Shown piece by piece: positions 51,799 through 59,947 of a stretch of DNA of 64,000 nt. The notes beneath the pieces are model-generated. The model ran no database searches. It saw only the letters and a program-made list of their open reading frames with translations, and had not been told where the DNA came from. Numbering within the stretch: position 1 is the first letter of the stretch; each line of letters begins with the position of its first letter. Origin of the DNA: Actinoplanes sp. TBRC 11911 (GTDB taxonomy: Bacteria > Actinomycetota > Actinomycetes > Mycobacteriales > Micromonosporaceae); the NCBI RefSeq assembly GCF_012933445.1, contig NZ_JABBNC010000028.1, forward strand, positions 62,001 to 126,000, read 5' to 3'. A program made the translations under genes and the position numbers.

Positions 51799-52479
51799 TC
51801 AGCTCTGGCCGGCCGCGAGCGTGAGCGCCCCGGCGACCAGCGTGGCGACCATGCTTTCCAGGGTGGACGCGAAGGGCAGGCGAAACTTGGTGAGCTCGGG
51901 ATGGGCGTCGTAGGCGGCGATCATGCCGGGCGACGGCCGCGAGTGCGTCCACACGGCACCGGTCACCATGATGATCTGGGCGCACAGCTGCTCGGCCGCC
52001 GGACCTAGTTCGGGCAGCCGGGCGCGGACCAGCGCGGCCATCGCGAGCACGTTCTCGGCGGCCGCCTGTTTGTAGCGACCGGCGACCGCCGCGGAGACGT
52101 TGTGCTCGAGGACGCCCGCTTGCGCGCTGAGCAGGTCACACAGTTGCGGGTGCGCGGCCAGCGTCCGGGCGAGCACGACGGCGGTCCGGGCTCCTCGACG
52201 CTGGACGGCCGGATCGTCGTCCCCGTCGGCGGCGAGTTGCTCGCCCAGGTCGGCGATCCACTGCTGCCACGCCCGGTCGAGCAGCTCCAGCAGGACCGCC
52301 TCGCGGGACTCGAAGTATTTGACGAAGCCGGACTTGGCGAGGCGGCTGCGCCGGCTCAGCTCGTTGAGGGTGATGCTGCCGGTCGGCATCTCGGCGAGCA
52401 TCTGCGACGCGGTGTCCAGGATCGCCTGCCGGCGGATCTCGCGGGCTTCCTCGCTGCGGGCGCGCTGGAACGTGGCCAT
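51799..52479 (-). CDS. TetR-family transcriptional regulator
   Basis: A 226-residue TetR repressor. The helix-turn-helix is at about 15-60 (REIRRQAILDTASQMLAEMP, LNELSRRSRLAKSGFVKYFESREAVLLELLDRA), with a helical ligand domain after it. The start has a TAAGAT box 6 nt upstream which overlaps the operator-like repeats. It is divergent from the SDR gene, the classic arrangement for a repressor controlling a neighbouring enzyme and itself. Confidence 0.92.
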   Translation of the reverse strand: MATFQRARSEEAREIRRQAILDTASQMLAEMPTGSITLNELSRRSRLAKSGFVKYFESREAVLLELLDRAWQQWIADLGEQLAADGDDDPAVQRRGARTAVVLARTLAAHPQLCDLLSAQAGVLEHNVSAAVAGRYKQAAAENVLAMAALVRARLPELGPAAEQLCAQIIMVTGAVWTHSRPSPGMIAAYDAHPELTKFRLPFASTLESMVATLVAGALTLAAGQS

Positions 52480-52485
52480 GAGGAC

Positions 52486-52491
52486 ATCTTA
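52486..52491 (-). promoter_or_regulatory. TAAGAT -10 box of the TetR gene
   Basis: TAAGAT, 6 nt, then ATG 52479 on the minus strand. The box abuts the inverted repeat at 52491-52531, so a bound repressor would block it. Confidence 0.5.
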
Positions 52492-52565
52492 AGAGACCTC
52501 CAGTACGTTGACACCGTACCGACGGTCTCTTATTCTGGATCCGTAAGGTACCTCCGGTACGTTAA
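52491..52565. promoter_or_regulatory. Operator-like repeats between TetR and SDR genes
   Basis: AAGAGACC (52491-52498) is inverted at 52524-52531, and ACCTCCAGTACGTTGA (52496-52511) recurs as ACCTCCGGTACGTTAA (52550-52565). Two similar half-sites flank the divergent promoters, as expected for autorepression and control of the SDR gene. Confidence 0.65.
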
Positions 52566-52573
52566 GAACGGAT

Positions 52574-53404
52574 GTGGACGACATGTTAAAGGTCTGGTTT
52601 GTCACGGGCAGCTCGCGCGGTCTGGGCCGCGCGATCGTCGAGAACGCGCTGCGGGCGGGTGACCAGGTGGTCGCCGGCGCCCGCCGGCCGGAGCTGCTCG
52701 ACGACCTCGCCGACGCGTACGGCGACCGCATCCTGCCGGTGGCGCTGGACGTCACCGACGCCGGCGCGGTGCGCGACGCCGTCGAGCGGGGCCGGACGGC
52801 TTTCGGCCGCTACGACGTCGTGGTCAACAACGCCGGCTACGCGGACGTCGCCGCCGTCGAGGACGTCACCCCGCAGGACTTCCGCGCGCAGATCGACGCG
52901 AATTTCTACGGCGTCGTCAACGTCACGAAGGCCGTTCTCCCGATCCTGCGAAGCCAGGGCGGCGGGCACATCTTCCAGGTCTCCACCCTCGGCGGCCGGA
53001 TCGGCACGCCCGGCCTCGCCGCGTACCAGAGCGCCAAATGGGCCGTCGGTGGCTTCTCGACCGTCCTCGCGCAGGAGGTGGCGCCGCTGGGCATCAAGGT
53101 CACCGTGCTGGAGCCGGGTGGCATGCGCACCGAGTGGGCCCGTTCGTCGATGACGATCCCGCCGGTCACCGAGCCGTACCGGCAGACCGTCGGTGTGGTC
53201 GCCGAGATGCTGCGCGGGCAGCCGATGCAGGTCGCCGACCCGGCGCGGATCGCCGCCATCGTGGCCGAGCTCGCCGGCCGCGACGACGCCCCGGTGCGAA
53301 TCCTGCTCGGAAAGGACGCGGTCCAATATTGGGACGCGGCCGGCGCGGTGCTCGCCGAATCCGACGCGAAATGGCGCACGCTCTCCGAGTCGGCCTGGTC
53401 CTGA
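52574..53404 (+). CDS. Short-chain dehydrogenase/reductase
   Basis: A 276-residue classical SDR. TGSSRGLG (cofactor Gly-rich loop, about 11-18), NNAG (about 90), and the catalytic Ser, Tyr and Lys in VSTLGGRIGTPGLAAYQSAKWAV with Y-x3-K. It most resembles oxidoreductases of unknown substrate in the TetR-controlled pair type. GTG 52574 is used; ATG 52583, three codons in, is also possible and has GGAT 9 nt upstream. It lies downstream of operator-like repeats. Cofactor preference cannot be read reliably, though the R in GARRPE suggests NADP. Confidence 0.92.
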   Translation: MDDMLKVWFVTGSSRGLGRAIVENALRAGDQVVAGARRPELLDDLADAYGDRILPVALDVTDAGAVRDAVERGRTAFGRYDVVVNNAGYADVAAVEDVTPQDFRAQIDANFYGVVNVTKAVLPILRSQGGGHIFQVSTLGGRIGTPGLAAYQSAKWAVGGFSTVLAQEVAPLGIKVTVLEPGGMRTEWARSSMTIPPVTEPYRQTVGVVAEMLRGQPMQVADPARIAAIVAELAGRDDAPVRILLGKDAVQYWDAAGAVLAESDAKWRTLSESAWS

Positions 53405-53534
53405 CCACGGCAGTACGTCGGAAGGAACGCTCAGTTCCGGCGTTCCGGGTGAATAACCGCACGCCATTCGGCGCCGAATCGGATTTACGCTGGTGCCCGC
53501 GGAATTGATTCTTCGTTCTTGGGGGATATTCACC

Positions 53535-54209
53535 TTGGCTCGTCCATTGTTTCTTCTCGTCCACGGCGGCTATCACACGCCGGCCACCTGGCTGCCCCTG
53601 CAGCAGGAGCTCGCCGCGAACGGCTGGCGATCCGAGGCGATCCGCATGCCGAGCGCAGGCGACAATCCGACCGCCGGGCTGTACGACGACGCGGACACGC
53701 TCGCCGCGCGCCTGCGGCAGATCGACGGCCCGGTGATCGTCGTCGGTCACTCGCACTCCGGGCTCACCATCAGCCAGCTGGACGACGAGCATCCGAACGT
53801 GCTCCGGCTGATCTACGTCGCGGCTTTCATGCCGATCGTGGGTGAGTCCGCCGCCAGCGCCTTCGGCATTCCGGTTCCGGAAGATGTCAGCGGCGTGGCC
53901 CCGCGCGAGGCGTACCGGAACCCGAGGGAGACGTTCTACTCGGATCTGTCCGACGAGGCCGCGTCCGAGGCGATCGGCCGGCTCGTCGATCAGAGCCTGC
54001 TGTCTTGTGTCGAGCCGACCACGCGGGCGGCATGGCAGCACTTTCCGTCGACGTACGTCATCTGCGAGCGCGACCGGCAGTTCCCGGTGGCGCTGCAGGA
54101 GAAGTACGCCGCGCAGGCGACCACCGTCGAGCGGCTGCCGACCGGGCACATGCCGATGCTGTCCGCCCCGGCTCGCCTGGCCGCCGTACTGGAGACCTAC
54201 GCGGCGTAA
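53535..54209 (+). CDS. Alpha/beta hydrolase
   Basis: A 224-residue esterase-like alpha/beta hydrolase (EstC/salicylate-esterase-like size). Oxyanion region LLVHGGYHTPATW, nucleophile elbow GHSHSG with Ser about 82, acid in ICERDRQFP and catalytic His in LPTGHMPML. TTG 53535 is chosen because GGGGGA lies 9 nt upstream and LARPLFLLVHGG is the normal N-terminus; GTG 53493 would add an atypical segment. Its TAA overlaps the ATG of the AMP-ligase gene by 1 nt, so the two enzymes are translationally coupled. Confidence 0.88.
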   Translation: MARPLFLLVHGGYHTPATWLPLQQELAANGWRSEAIRMPSAGDNPTAGLYDDADTLAARLRQIDGPVIVVGHSHSGLTISQLDDEHPNVLRLIYVAAFMPIVGESAASAFGIPVPEDVSGVAPREAYRNPRETFYSDLSDEAASEAIGRLVDQSLLSCVEPTTRAAWQHFPSTYVICERDRQFPVALQEKYAAQATTVERLPTGHMPMLSAPARLAAVLETYAA

Positions 54210-55708
54210 TGGAGAACTACACGGTGGAAGTGCTGCGGAGGCTGCGTGCCGCGGGCGACTCAGAAGCCGTCGTCTTCGAGCATCGACGCATCAGCGGCAC
54301 GGAGGCCGTGCGCACGATCCTCCGCTTCGCCGAGGCCCTGCGAGCCATGGGCCTCGGCGAAGGCGAAGGGGTGGCTCTGTTCACCGAGAACACCCCCGAA
54401 GCCTTGTTCCTCATGCTGGCCATCCACTACCTGGGTCTGCGGCTCGTCTTCGTGCCGCCCGAGCGTGGCGACGCCGAGCTCGCGGCATTCGTCCGGCGGG
54501 CCCAGGTCGAGATGCTGCTGGTCGATCCGGCCTTCCGGGAACGCGCCGAGCGGATGGCCGTCCAGCGCGTCTACGACATCGGCCCAGGCTTTCTGCGCAC
54601 CGCCGCGGACCGCACCGACCTGACGATCGACGATGCCGCCGCCTCCCGCCGGCTCACGACGGTGTTCTACACCGGCGGCACCACCGGGGAACCCAAGCTC
54701 GTCACGCACGGCAACGGCTACTACCTCGACGTGACGCCGGCCCGGCAGGGTGCGGCCCGCATGCTCGTGGCCACCCCCATCACCCACACGAGCGGCCACA
54801 TCGGCTCCCTGCGCGGGCTGCTCACCGGCGCGGTCGTGTTGCTGCGAACGTTCGACGCCGCCGCGACGCTGTCCGTGATGGGCCGCGAACGCGTCACCAG
54901 CGTGGTCGTGACGACCCCGATGCTGGACGAACTGCTCGACCAGCCCGGCTGCGACCCGGGCCGGTTCCCGGCGCTGACCAGCCTCATCTACGGTGGCGTG
55001 GCCCCAGCACCGGCCCGGCTCCGGCAGGCGATCGCGTGCTTCGGCCCGATACTGACCCAGGTGTACGGGACGACCGAATGCGGCGTCGTCGCCGTGCTCC
55101 CGCCACAAGCGCACGACCCGGCCCGTCCGGCGTCGCTGACCAGCTGCGGACGCCCGATCCCCGGCGTCGAGGTCGAACTGCGCGACGGCGAAGGCCGCGT
55201 GGTCGAGGCGCGACAGGCTGGCGAGTTGTGGGTCCGGTCCCGCTCCGTCATGACCGGCTACTGGGGTGACCCCCGGGCGACCGCGCGGGTGCTGGACGCC
55301 GGCGGCTGGTTTCGGACCGGCGACCTGGTGCGCCAGGACGACGACGGCTACCTCTACGTGCTGGACCGGCTGCGCGACGTCATCGTGACCGGCCGGGCGG
55401 CCGACAACGTCTACTCCAGGCTGCTGGACGACTTCCTGGTCGCGCAGCCCGGGATCCAGGAGGCCGCGACCGTCGGGCTGGCCGGTGCGGCCGGCGAGAC
55501 CGTGCACGTCGTCCTCGTGGTGACCGATCCGCCCGACCTTCCGGAGCTGACCCGGCGGATCGTCGACGCGCTCGGCGAGATCTACCGGCCCGCCTCCTAC
55601 CGGATCGTCGGCTCCCTTCCCCGTACGCCGCTGGGAAAGGTCGACAAGCGGGCCCTGCGAACCCTGCTCACGCGTCCAGCTCGCCCATCCGCTCGAAGGC
55701 GTACGTGA
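54209..55708 (+). CDS. AMP-dependent acyl/aryl ligase
   Basis: A 499-residue ANL-superfamily enzyme. The P-loop-like A3 motif is YTGGTTGEPK (about 151), A5 is QVYGTTECG, A7 is WFRTGDL, A8 is DRLRDVIVTGRAADNVYS, and A10 is PRTPLGKVDKRAL with the conserved Lys. It activates a carboxylate as an adenylate and passes it to CoA or a carrier; the closest overall style is the short fatty-acyl/aryl-CoA ligases of secondary metabolism. No carrier protein is nearby. It is coupled to the hydrolase gene, and its 3' end overlaps the convergent MarR gene by 41 bp. Confidence 0.9.
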   Translation: MENYTVEVLRRLRAAGDSEAVVFEHRRISGTEAVRTILRFAEALRAMGLGEGEGVALFTENTPEALFLMLAIHYLGLRLVFVPPERGDAELAAFVRRAQVEMLLVDPAFRERAERMAVQRVYDIGPGFLRTAADRTDLTIDDAAASRRLTTVFYTGGTTGEPKLVTHGNGYYLDVTPARQGAARMLVATPITHTSGHIGSLRGLLTGAVVLLRTFDAAATLSVMGRERVTSVVVTTPMLDELLDQPGCDPGRFPALTSLIYGGVAPAPARLRQAIACFGPILTQVYGTTECGVVAVLPPQAHDPARPASLTSCGRPIPGVEVELRDGEGRVVEARQAGELWVRSRSVMTGYWGDPRATARVLDAGGWFRTGDLVRQDDDGYLYVLDRLRDVIVTGRAADNVYSRLLDDFLVAQPGIQEAATVGLAGAAGETVHVVLVVTDPPDLPELTRRIVDALGEIYRPASYRIVGSLPRTPLGKVDKRALRTLLTRPARPSARRRT

Positions 55709-56123
55709 ACTTCGTCAGGTCCAGCCCGTGCAGGTTGTCCAGGATCAGCCGGCGCAGGCTCGTCTGGTACGCGATCTTGCTGGCCTCGGCCAGTCGCACG
55801 CCGCTCTCGGTCAGCACGACCAGCTGCGAGCGGCGGTCGTCGACGGCGGGTTCGCGCCCGACGAAGCCGTGGCGGGCGAGCCGGTCGACGAGCCGGGTCA
55901 GCCCGCTGCGGGTCATCGGCACCCAGGCGGACAGCTCGGAGATGCGTACCGTGCGGCCGGGTGTCTCGGCCAGGCCGATCAGCACGCTGTACTCGGCGAG
56001 TGTCAGCTCGGTCGAGCGCATCAGCCGCGCGTCGATGATCTTGGGCAAGGTGAGCAGCGCGCGGGTGAGCGCGTCGCAGGCCGCCTGCTCGTCCGGTGTC
56101 AGGATTTCGTCGGCGACGTCCAT
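55668..56123 (-). CDS. MarR-family transcriptional regulator
   Basis: A 151-residue MarR protein: helix-turn-helix with LTLAEYSVLIGLAETPGRTVRISELSAWVPMTRSGLTRLVDRLARHGFVGREPAVDDRRSQLVVLTESG. MarR members respond to small phenolic or lipophilic ligands. It overlaps the AMP-ligase gene end by 41 bp and lies upstream of the ThDP-enzyme gene's stop, so it may regulate the adjacent hydrolase/ligase pair (inference). No good ribosome site is visible. Confidence 0.9.
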   Translation of the reverse strand: MDVADEILTPDEQAACDALTRALLTLPKIIDARLMRSTELTLAEYSVLIGLAETPGRTVRISELSAWVPMTRSGLTRLVDRLARHGFVGREPAVDDRRSQLVVLTESGVRLAEASKIAYQTSLRRLILDNLHGLDLTKFTYAFERMGELDA

Positions 56124-56212
56124 GGGTGTGCATCCTCGGGGTTAGCTGCTGGCGGGCCACCTGGTCTACGCCGTGGCGGGGGCCGGGTTCGCGATCGTGA
56201 CGGCGGACACGG

Positions 56213-57814
56213 TCAATGCGGCAGCGCCTGAATGTGGTGCACGTCCAGGCGCAGGTCGATGAGCAGCGGGGACGTCCGGTTCTCGACGGCCTTCGCGGCC
56301 TGCTCCAGGTCGAGCGGGCCGCGCACGGTGATGCCGTCGCCGCCGAGCGCCCCGGCCAGCTTCGCCAGGTCGGGCCAGTCGAACAAGGACAGTGCCGGGT
56401 CCAGGTCGCGACGGGTGTACTGGATGTGCTCGGCGCCGTAGCCGCCGTCGTTGCAGACCACGACGATGATGTCCAGGCCGTAGCGGGCCGCGGTGCTGAA
56501 CTCGCCGGTGCCGGCGTGCATGAACCCGCCGTCGCCGCAGACCAGGATCACCGGCTCGCCGGTCCGGGCCGCCGCGGCGCCGACGGCCGCGCCCATGCCC
56601 ATGCCGATCGACCCGAAATTCACCGGCAGCACGTACGCCCGTGGGTCGCCCGGATGCACGTACCGGGAAGACTCCATCATGAACCGTCCGGCGTCGCTGA
56701 CCACCGTGCGAGGGCGCGGCAGGATCTCGTCGAGCCGGCGCAGCGCGGTGACCACGTCGACGGTTCCGGGCGCGGTCGGCGGCCGCTCGCCAGGTGCCGC
56801 CTGCGCGGTCAGCCGGTGAGCCATCTCCGGGGTGCGGAACTCGCGGCGCGGCACGTTCATCAGGTCCAGCAGGTCGATCAGCCGGTCGGTGACGGCGGTG
56901 GCGTCGCCGCGCAGCGTCGCCCGCGCCTCGTCGATGTCGATCACCACCTGCTTCTTGCCGCGCAGCAGCCGGCCGTTCTCGGTGGCGTAGCCGTTGAGGC
57001 TGGTCCCGATGCTGATGATCAGGTCCGCCGCGGCGAACACCTCGCGGGTGGCCGGCCCGGCGACCGCGCCGGCCACCTCCATGTCGAACGGCTCGCCGCG
57101 GAACAGGTCCTTCGCCTTGAGCGTGGTGGCCATCGGCGCGCCGATCCGCTCGGCCAGGCGCAGCACCGACGAGCGGGCGCCGATCGCGCCGCGGCCGGCC
57201 AGCAGCACCGGCCGGTCGGCGGCGGCGATCTCCAGGACCGCCTGCAGCAACGCCTCGCGGTCCGGCCCGAGCCGCTGCGGCGCCGGCAGGTCCAGCGGCA
57301 CGTCCCAGTAGTCGACGTCGTGCCAGGTGAAGTCGACCGGAACGTTGAACACGACCGGCCGGCGTTCCACCACCGCGCGGCGAATGGCCAGGGCGAGGTC
57401 GGCGAGCGCGGTCTCCGGCGTACGGGCCTGCTCGAAACCGGCCCCGGTGGGCAGCACCACGTCGCGCTGCGGGATGTCCTGGATGCTGGAACGGCTGGTG
57501 GTGGCGGTGTCCCCGGCGATCACCAGCAGCGGGATCCGGCCGCGGACGGCCTCGACCAGCCCGGTGAGCGTGTTGGTCAGCGCCGGGCCGTGCGTCACGG
57601 TGACGACGCCGAGCTTGCCGGTCCGCCCGGCGTAGCCGAACGCCATGAACATCGCGCCGGCCTCGTGGACCGCTCCGACGTACTGGCCGCCGCCGTCGGC
57701 GAAGCTGTGCGCGAGAAACAGGTTCGCGTCACCGATCAGCCCGAACATGGTGTCGGTGCCGTGGTTCGCGAGGGCACGTGCCAGTGCCGCGTGGACCTTC
57801 ATGGCCGGTTTCAC
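56213..57814 (-). CDS. Thiamine-diphosphate-dependent enzyme (acetolactate synthase-like / decarboxylase)
   Basis: A 533-residue ThDP enzyme with all three domains: N-terminal PYR domain with the catalytic Glu in AVHEAGA (about 51), central domain (VLLAGRGAIGARSSVL), and C-terminal PP domain with GDGGFMHAGTGEFSTA...NDGGYG, the GDG-x25-N diphosphate motif. It is closest in style to the acetolactate synthase/benzoylformate decarboxylase group used for non-essential decarboxylations or carboligations; substrate unknown. ATG 57802, four codons in, is an alternative start. It is divergent from the LysR gene with a 142-bp gap. Confidence 0.9.
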   Translation of the reverse strand: MKPAMKVHAALARALANHGTDTMFGLIGDANLFLAHSFADGGGQYVGAVHEAGAMFMAFGYAGRTGKLGVVTVTHGPALTNTLTGLVEAVRGRIPLLVIAGDTATTSRSSIQDIPQRDVVLPTGAGFEQARTPETALADLALAIRRAVVERRPVVFNVPVDFTWHDVDYWDVPLDLPAPQRLGPDREALLQAVLEIAAADRPVLLAGRGAIGARSSVLRLAERIGAPMATTLKAKDLFRGEPFDMEVAGAVAGPATREVFAAADLIISIGTSLNGYATENGRLLRGKKQVVIDIDEARATLRGDATAVTDRLIDLLDLMNVPRREFRTPEMAHRLTAQAAPGERPPTAPGTVDVVTALRRLDEILPRPRTVVSDAGRFMMESSRYVHPGDPRAYVLPVNFGSIGMGMGAAVGAAAARTGEPVILVCGDGGFMHAGTGEFSTAARYGLDIIVVVCNDGGYGAEHIQYTRRDLDPALSLFDWPDLAKLAGALGGDGITVRGPLDLEQAAKAVENRTSPLLIDLRLDVHHIQALPH

Positions 57815-57956
57815 GAACGGCGGCCACGGTAATTCCGCGGCGAGACGTTACTCACCGTCTATTTCTTCGATGGCGGGCATCGAAAAAGCGAAAGAATGTG
57901 ATGGCGGGCACCGCGGCCGGGCGGAACGCGGACCCGATCGCGGCGTATTCGTAGAC

Positions 57957-58853
57957 ATGGCCACCCTGCGCGCCCTCGAGTGCCTCGTCTCGATCGTCGA
58001 CCTGGGGTCGGTGACGCGGGCGGCCGCCGCGCTGCGCATCTCCCAGCCGGCGCTCTCGCATCAGATCCTGTCGCTGGAGAAGGAACTCGGCACCCAGGTC
58101 GTCGAACGTTTACCGCGCGGTGTGCGGCCCACCCCGGCCGGGCGGGCCGCCGCGCAGGAGGCCCGCAGCGCCCTGCACCACGCCGCGCTGGCGGTCACGA
58201 TCGGCCGCAAGGTCGGCCGGGGCGAGGCCGGGCTGCTGCGCATCGCCACCGCCGAGACCATGACGCCGTGGCTGCTGACCCGCGCCATCCGGGAGTGGCG
58301 GCTGCGGCATCCCGAGGTCGACTTCGAGCTGAGCGAGTTCACCAGCGCCGACCGGATGGACGAGTTCCTGAGCGCCGGGCACGCCGACCTGATCGTCGGC
58401 CCGCGGCCCACCGAGACCTCGCACCACGTGGAGCTGCTCGGGCGCGAGGAGATGGTGGTCGTGGCCAGCGGCACCCACCCGTTCGCCGGTCTGCCGTCGG
58501 TCGCCGTCGCCGCGCTGGCCGGCGAGCCGTTCATCCACTACGTCCCGGAGAACGGGCTGTCGATCTGGGTCGACACCCTGATGGCCGAGCACCACGTCAC
58601 GCTCAACACGATCCTGCGCACCCGCAGCCCGCGCACCGCCGCCGGGCTGGCCGCGGCCGACATCGGGGTGACCATCGTGCCGGTCTCGGCGCTGAGCACC
58701 CGTACCGAGGGCACGGTCCGCCCGCTGCGGCCGCAGATCCTGCGCGACGTCATCGCCACCATCGCGGCGCCGGCCGACGAGCTCAGCCGCCGGTTCGTCG
58801 ACGACCTGGCCAAACGCGGCCTGCCGGACGACGGCCGGGCGGTCTTCGCCTAG
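57957..58853 (+). CDS. LysR-family transcriptional regulator
   Basis: A 298-residue LysR regulator. DNA-binding domain MATLRALECLVSIVDLGSVTRAAAALRISQPALSHQILSLEKEL; substrate-binding domain from LLRIATAETMTPWLLT. ATG 57957 is chosen because it is the normal LysR N-terminus; codons further upstream run into the divergent ThDP gene. LysR genes often control the divergent neighbour, here the ThDP enzyme (inference). Confidence 0.9.
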   Translation: MATLRALECLVSIVDLGSVTRAAAALRISQPALSHQILSLEKELGTQVVERLPRGVRPTPAGRAAAQEARSALHHAALAVTIGRKVGRGEAGLLRIATAETMTPWLLTRAIREWRLRHPEVDFELSEFTSADRMDEFLSAGHADLIVGPRPTETSHHVELLGREEMVVVASGTHPFAGLPSVAVAALAGEPFIHYVPENGLSIWVDTLMAEHHVTLNTILRTRSPRTAAGLAAADIGVTIVPVSALSTRTEGTVRPLRPQILRDVIATIAAPADELSRRFVDDLAKRGLPDDGRAVFA

Positions 58854-58919
58854 CCCCGGGGTACGGCCCGGTGTCTTTACCGACTCGTCCGGGACCGCGC
58901 GCTGCCAGAGTGACGAGCC

Positions 58920-59645
58920 ATGGCAGCGCTTCTGAGGCGACTGGGCTGGCTCACCGGCCGGGTCGTACGGCTGGTGCGGGAGACGCCGCGCTCGCGCACC
59001 ATCGGCCTGATCGTTCCCGGCTGGCCGGGGCACCACCCGGGGCAGCACGTCGACCTGCGATTACCGGGCGCCGAGCGCAGCTACGCCATCGCGTCCGCGC
59101 CCGAGGACCGGTACCTGGAGCTGACCGTTGCCCGGGTGGCCGGCGGCGAGGTCTCCGGCTACCTCGTCGACGACCTGCGCGAGGGTGACCGGCTGGAGCT
59201 GCGCGGCCCGCTGGGCGCCGACTTCCGCTGGGACGCGACGAGCGGCGGCCCGCTGCTGCTGATCGCGGCCGGGCCCGGGATCGCGCCGCTGCGGTCCATG
59301 CTGCGCCACCATCGCGCGATCGAGAGCGAGGTGCCGGTGCGGCTGCTGTATTCGGTACCCGACGCGCTCGCCCTGCCGTACCCGGAGGAGATCATGCGGT
59401 TCGCCACGTCCGACCAGGTGGACGTCAACCTGACCTACACCCGGCGCGCGCCGGCACGCTGGAACGGTTACCGGCGCCGGATCGACGCGCCGATGCTGGC
59501 CGAGGTGAGCTGGCCGCCGGCCGAGCACCCGGTGACGTACGTGTGCGGGCCGACCACCTTTGTGGACACCGCCGCCGCGTTGCTGGTCGCGGCCGGGCAC
59601 GACCCGGACGGCATCCACGCCGAGCGTTTCGGCGGCGGGCGATGA
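58920..59645 (+). CDS. FAD-binding ferredoxin-reductase-like oxidoreductase
   Basis: A 241-residue flavoprotein reductase: FAD domain with HHPGQHVDLRLPGAERSYAIASAP (RxYS-like) and GYLVDDLREGD, then NAD domain with LLLIAAGPGIAPLRSMLRH and YVCGPTTFVDTAAALL. In actinobacteria this protein usually accompanies a sulfite-oxidase-like molybdoenzyme and a small zinc protein. The zinc protein follows here with an ATGA overlap, but no molybdoenzyme is visible upstream in this window. Confidence 0.88.
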   Translation: MAALLRRLGWLTGRVVRLVRETPRSRTIGLIVPGWPGHHPGQHVDLRLPGAERSYAIASAPEDRYLELTVARVAGGEVSGYLVDDLREGDRLELRGPLGADFRWDATSGGPLLLIAAGPGIAPLRSMLRHHRAIESEVPVRLLYSVPDALALPYPEEIMRFATSDQVDVNLTYTRRAPARWNGYRRRIDAPMLAEVSWPPAEHPVTYVCGPTTFVDTAAALLVAAGHDPDGIHAERFGGGR

Positions 59646-59947
59646 CCGGCTGGGACGGCAACGCGGTCGCGGGCCTGCTCTACGACCTGTTCGGCCAGGA
59701 GATGACCGGCGTCGGCGCGACCTGCGCGCACTGCGGCCGGCGGTCGCTGCTGGCCCGCACCCGCGTGTTCCGCGGCCCGGGAACGGTGCTGCTGTGCCCG
59801 GCCTGCGGCGGCAGCATGCTCGTGGTGTGCGTGCGCGACGGCATCGCCTGCGTCGACGCCCCCGGGTTCGCCACCCTCGCCGTCCCGTTGCGCGAACCGG
59901 TCTCGCTGCGGCCGGTCGGGGATCAGTCGAGACCGCGTACCGCATGA
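59642..59947 (+). CDS. DUF6510-like zinc-ribbon protein
   Basis: A 101-residue protein with CAHC (about 28-31) and CPAC (about 52-55) forming a rubredoxin-like zinc ribbon in TCAHCGRRSLLARTRVFRG...LCPACGGSMLVVC. I recognise the small family co-encoded with the preceding ferredoxin-reductase-like gene. It overlaps that gene by 4 nt (ATGA) and the convergent LuxR gene by 25 bp. Role unknown, perhaps electron transfer or assembly. Confidence 0.82.
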   Translation: MTGWDGNAVAGLLYDLFGQEMTGVGATCAHCGRRSLLARTRVFRGPGTVLLCPACGGSMLVVCVRDGIACVDAPGFATLAVPLREPVSLRPVGDQSRPRTA

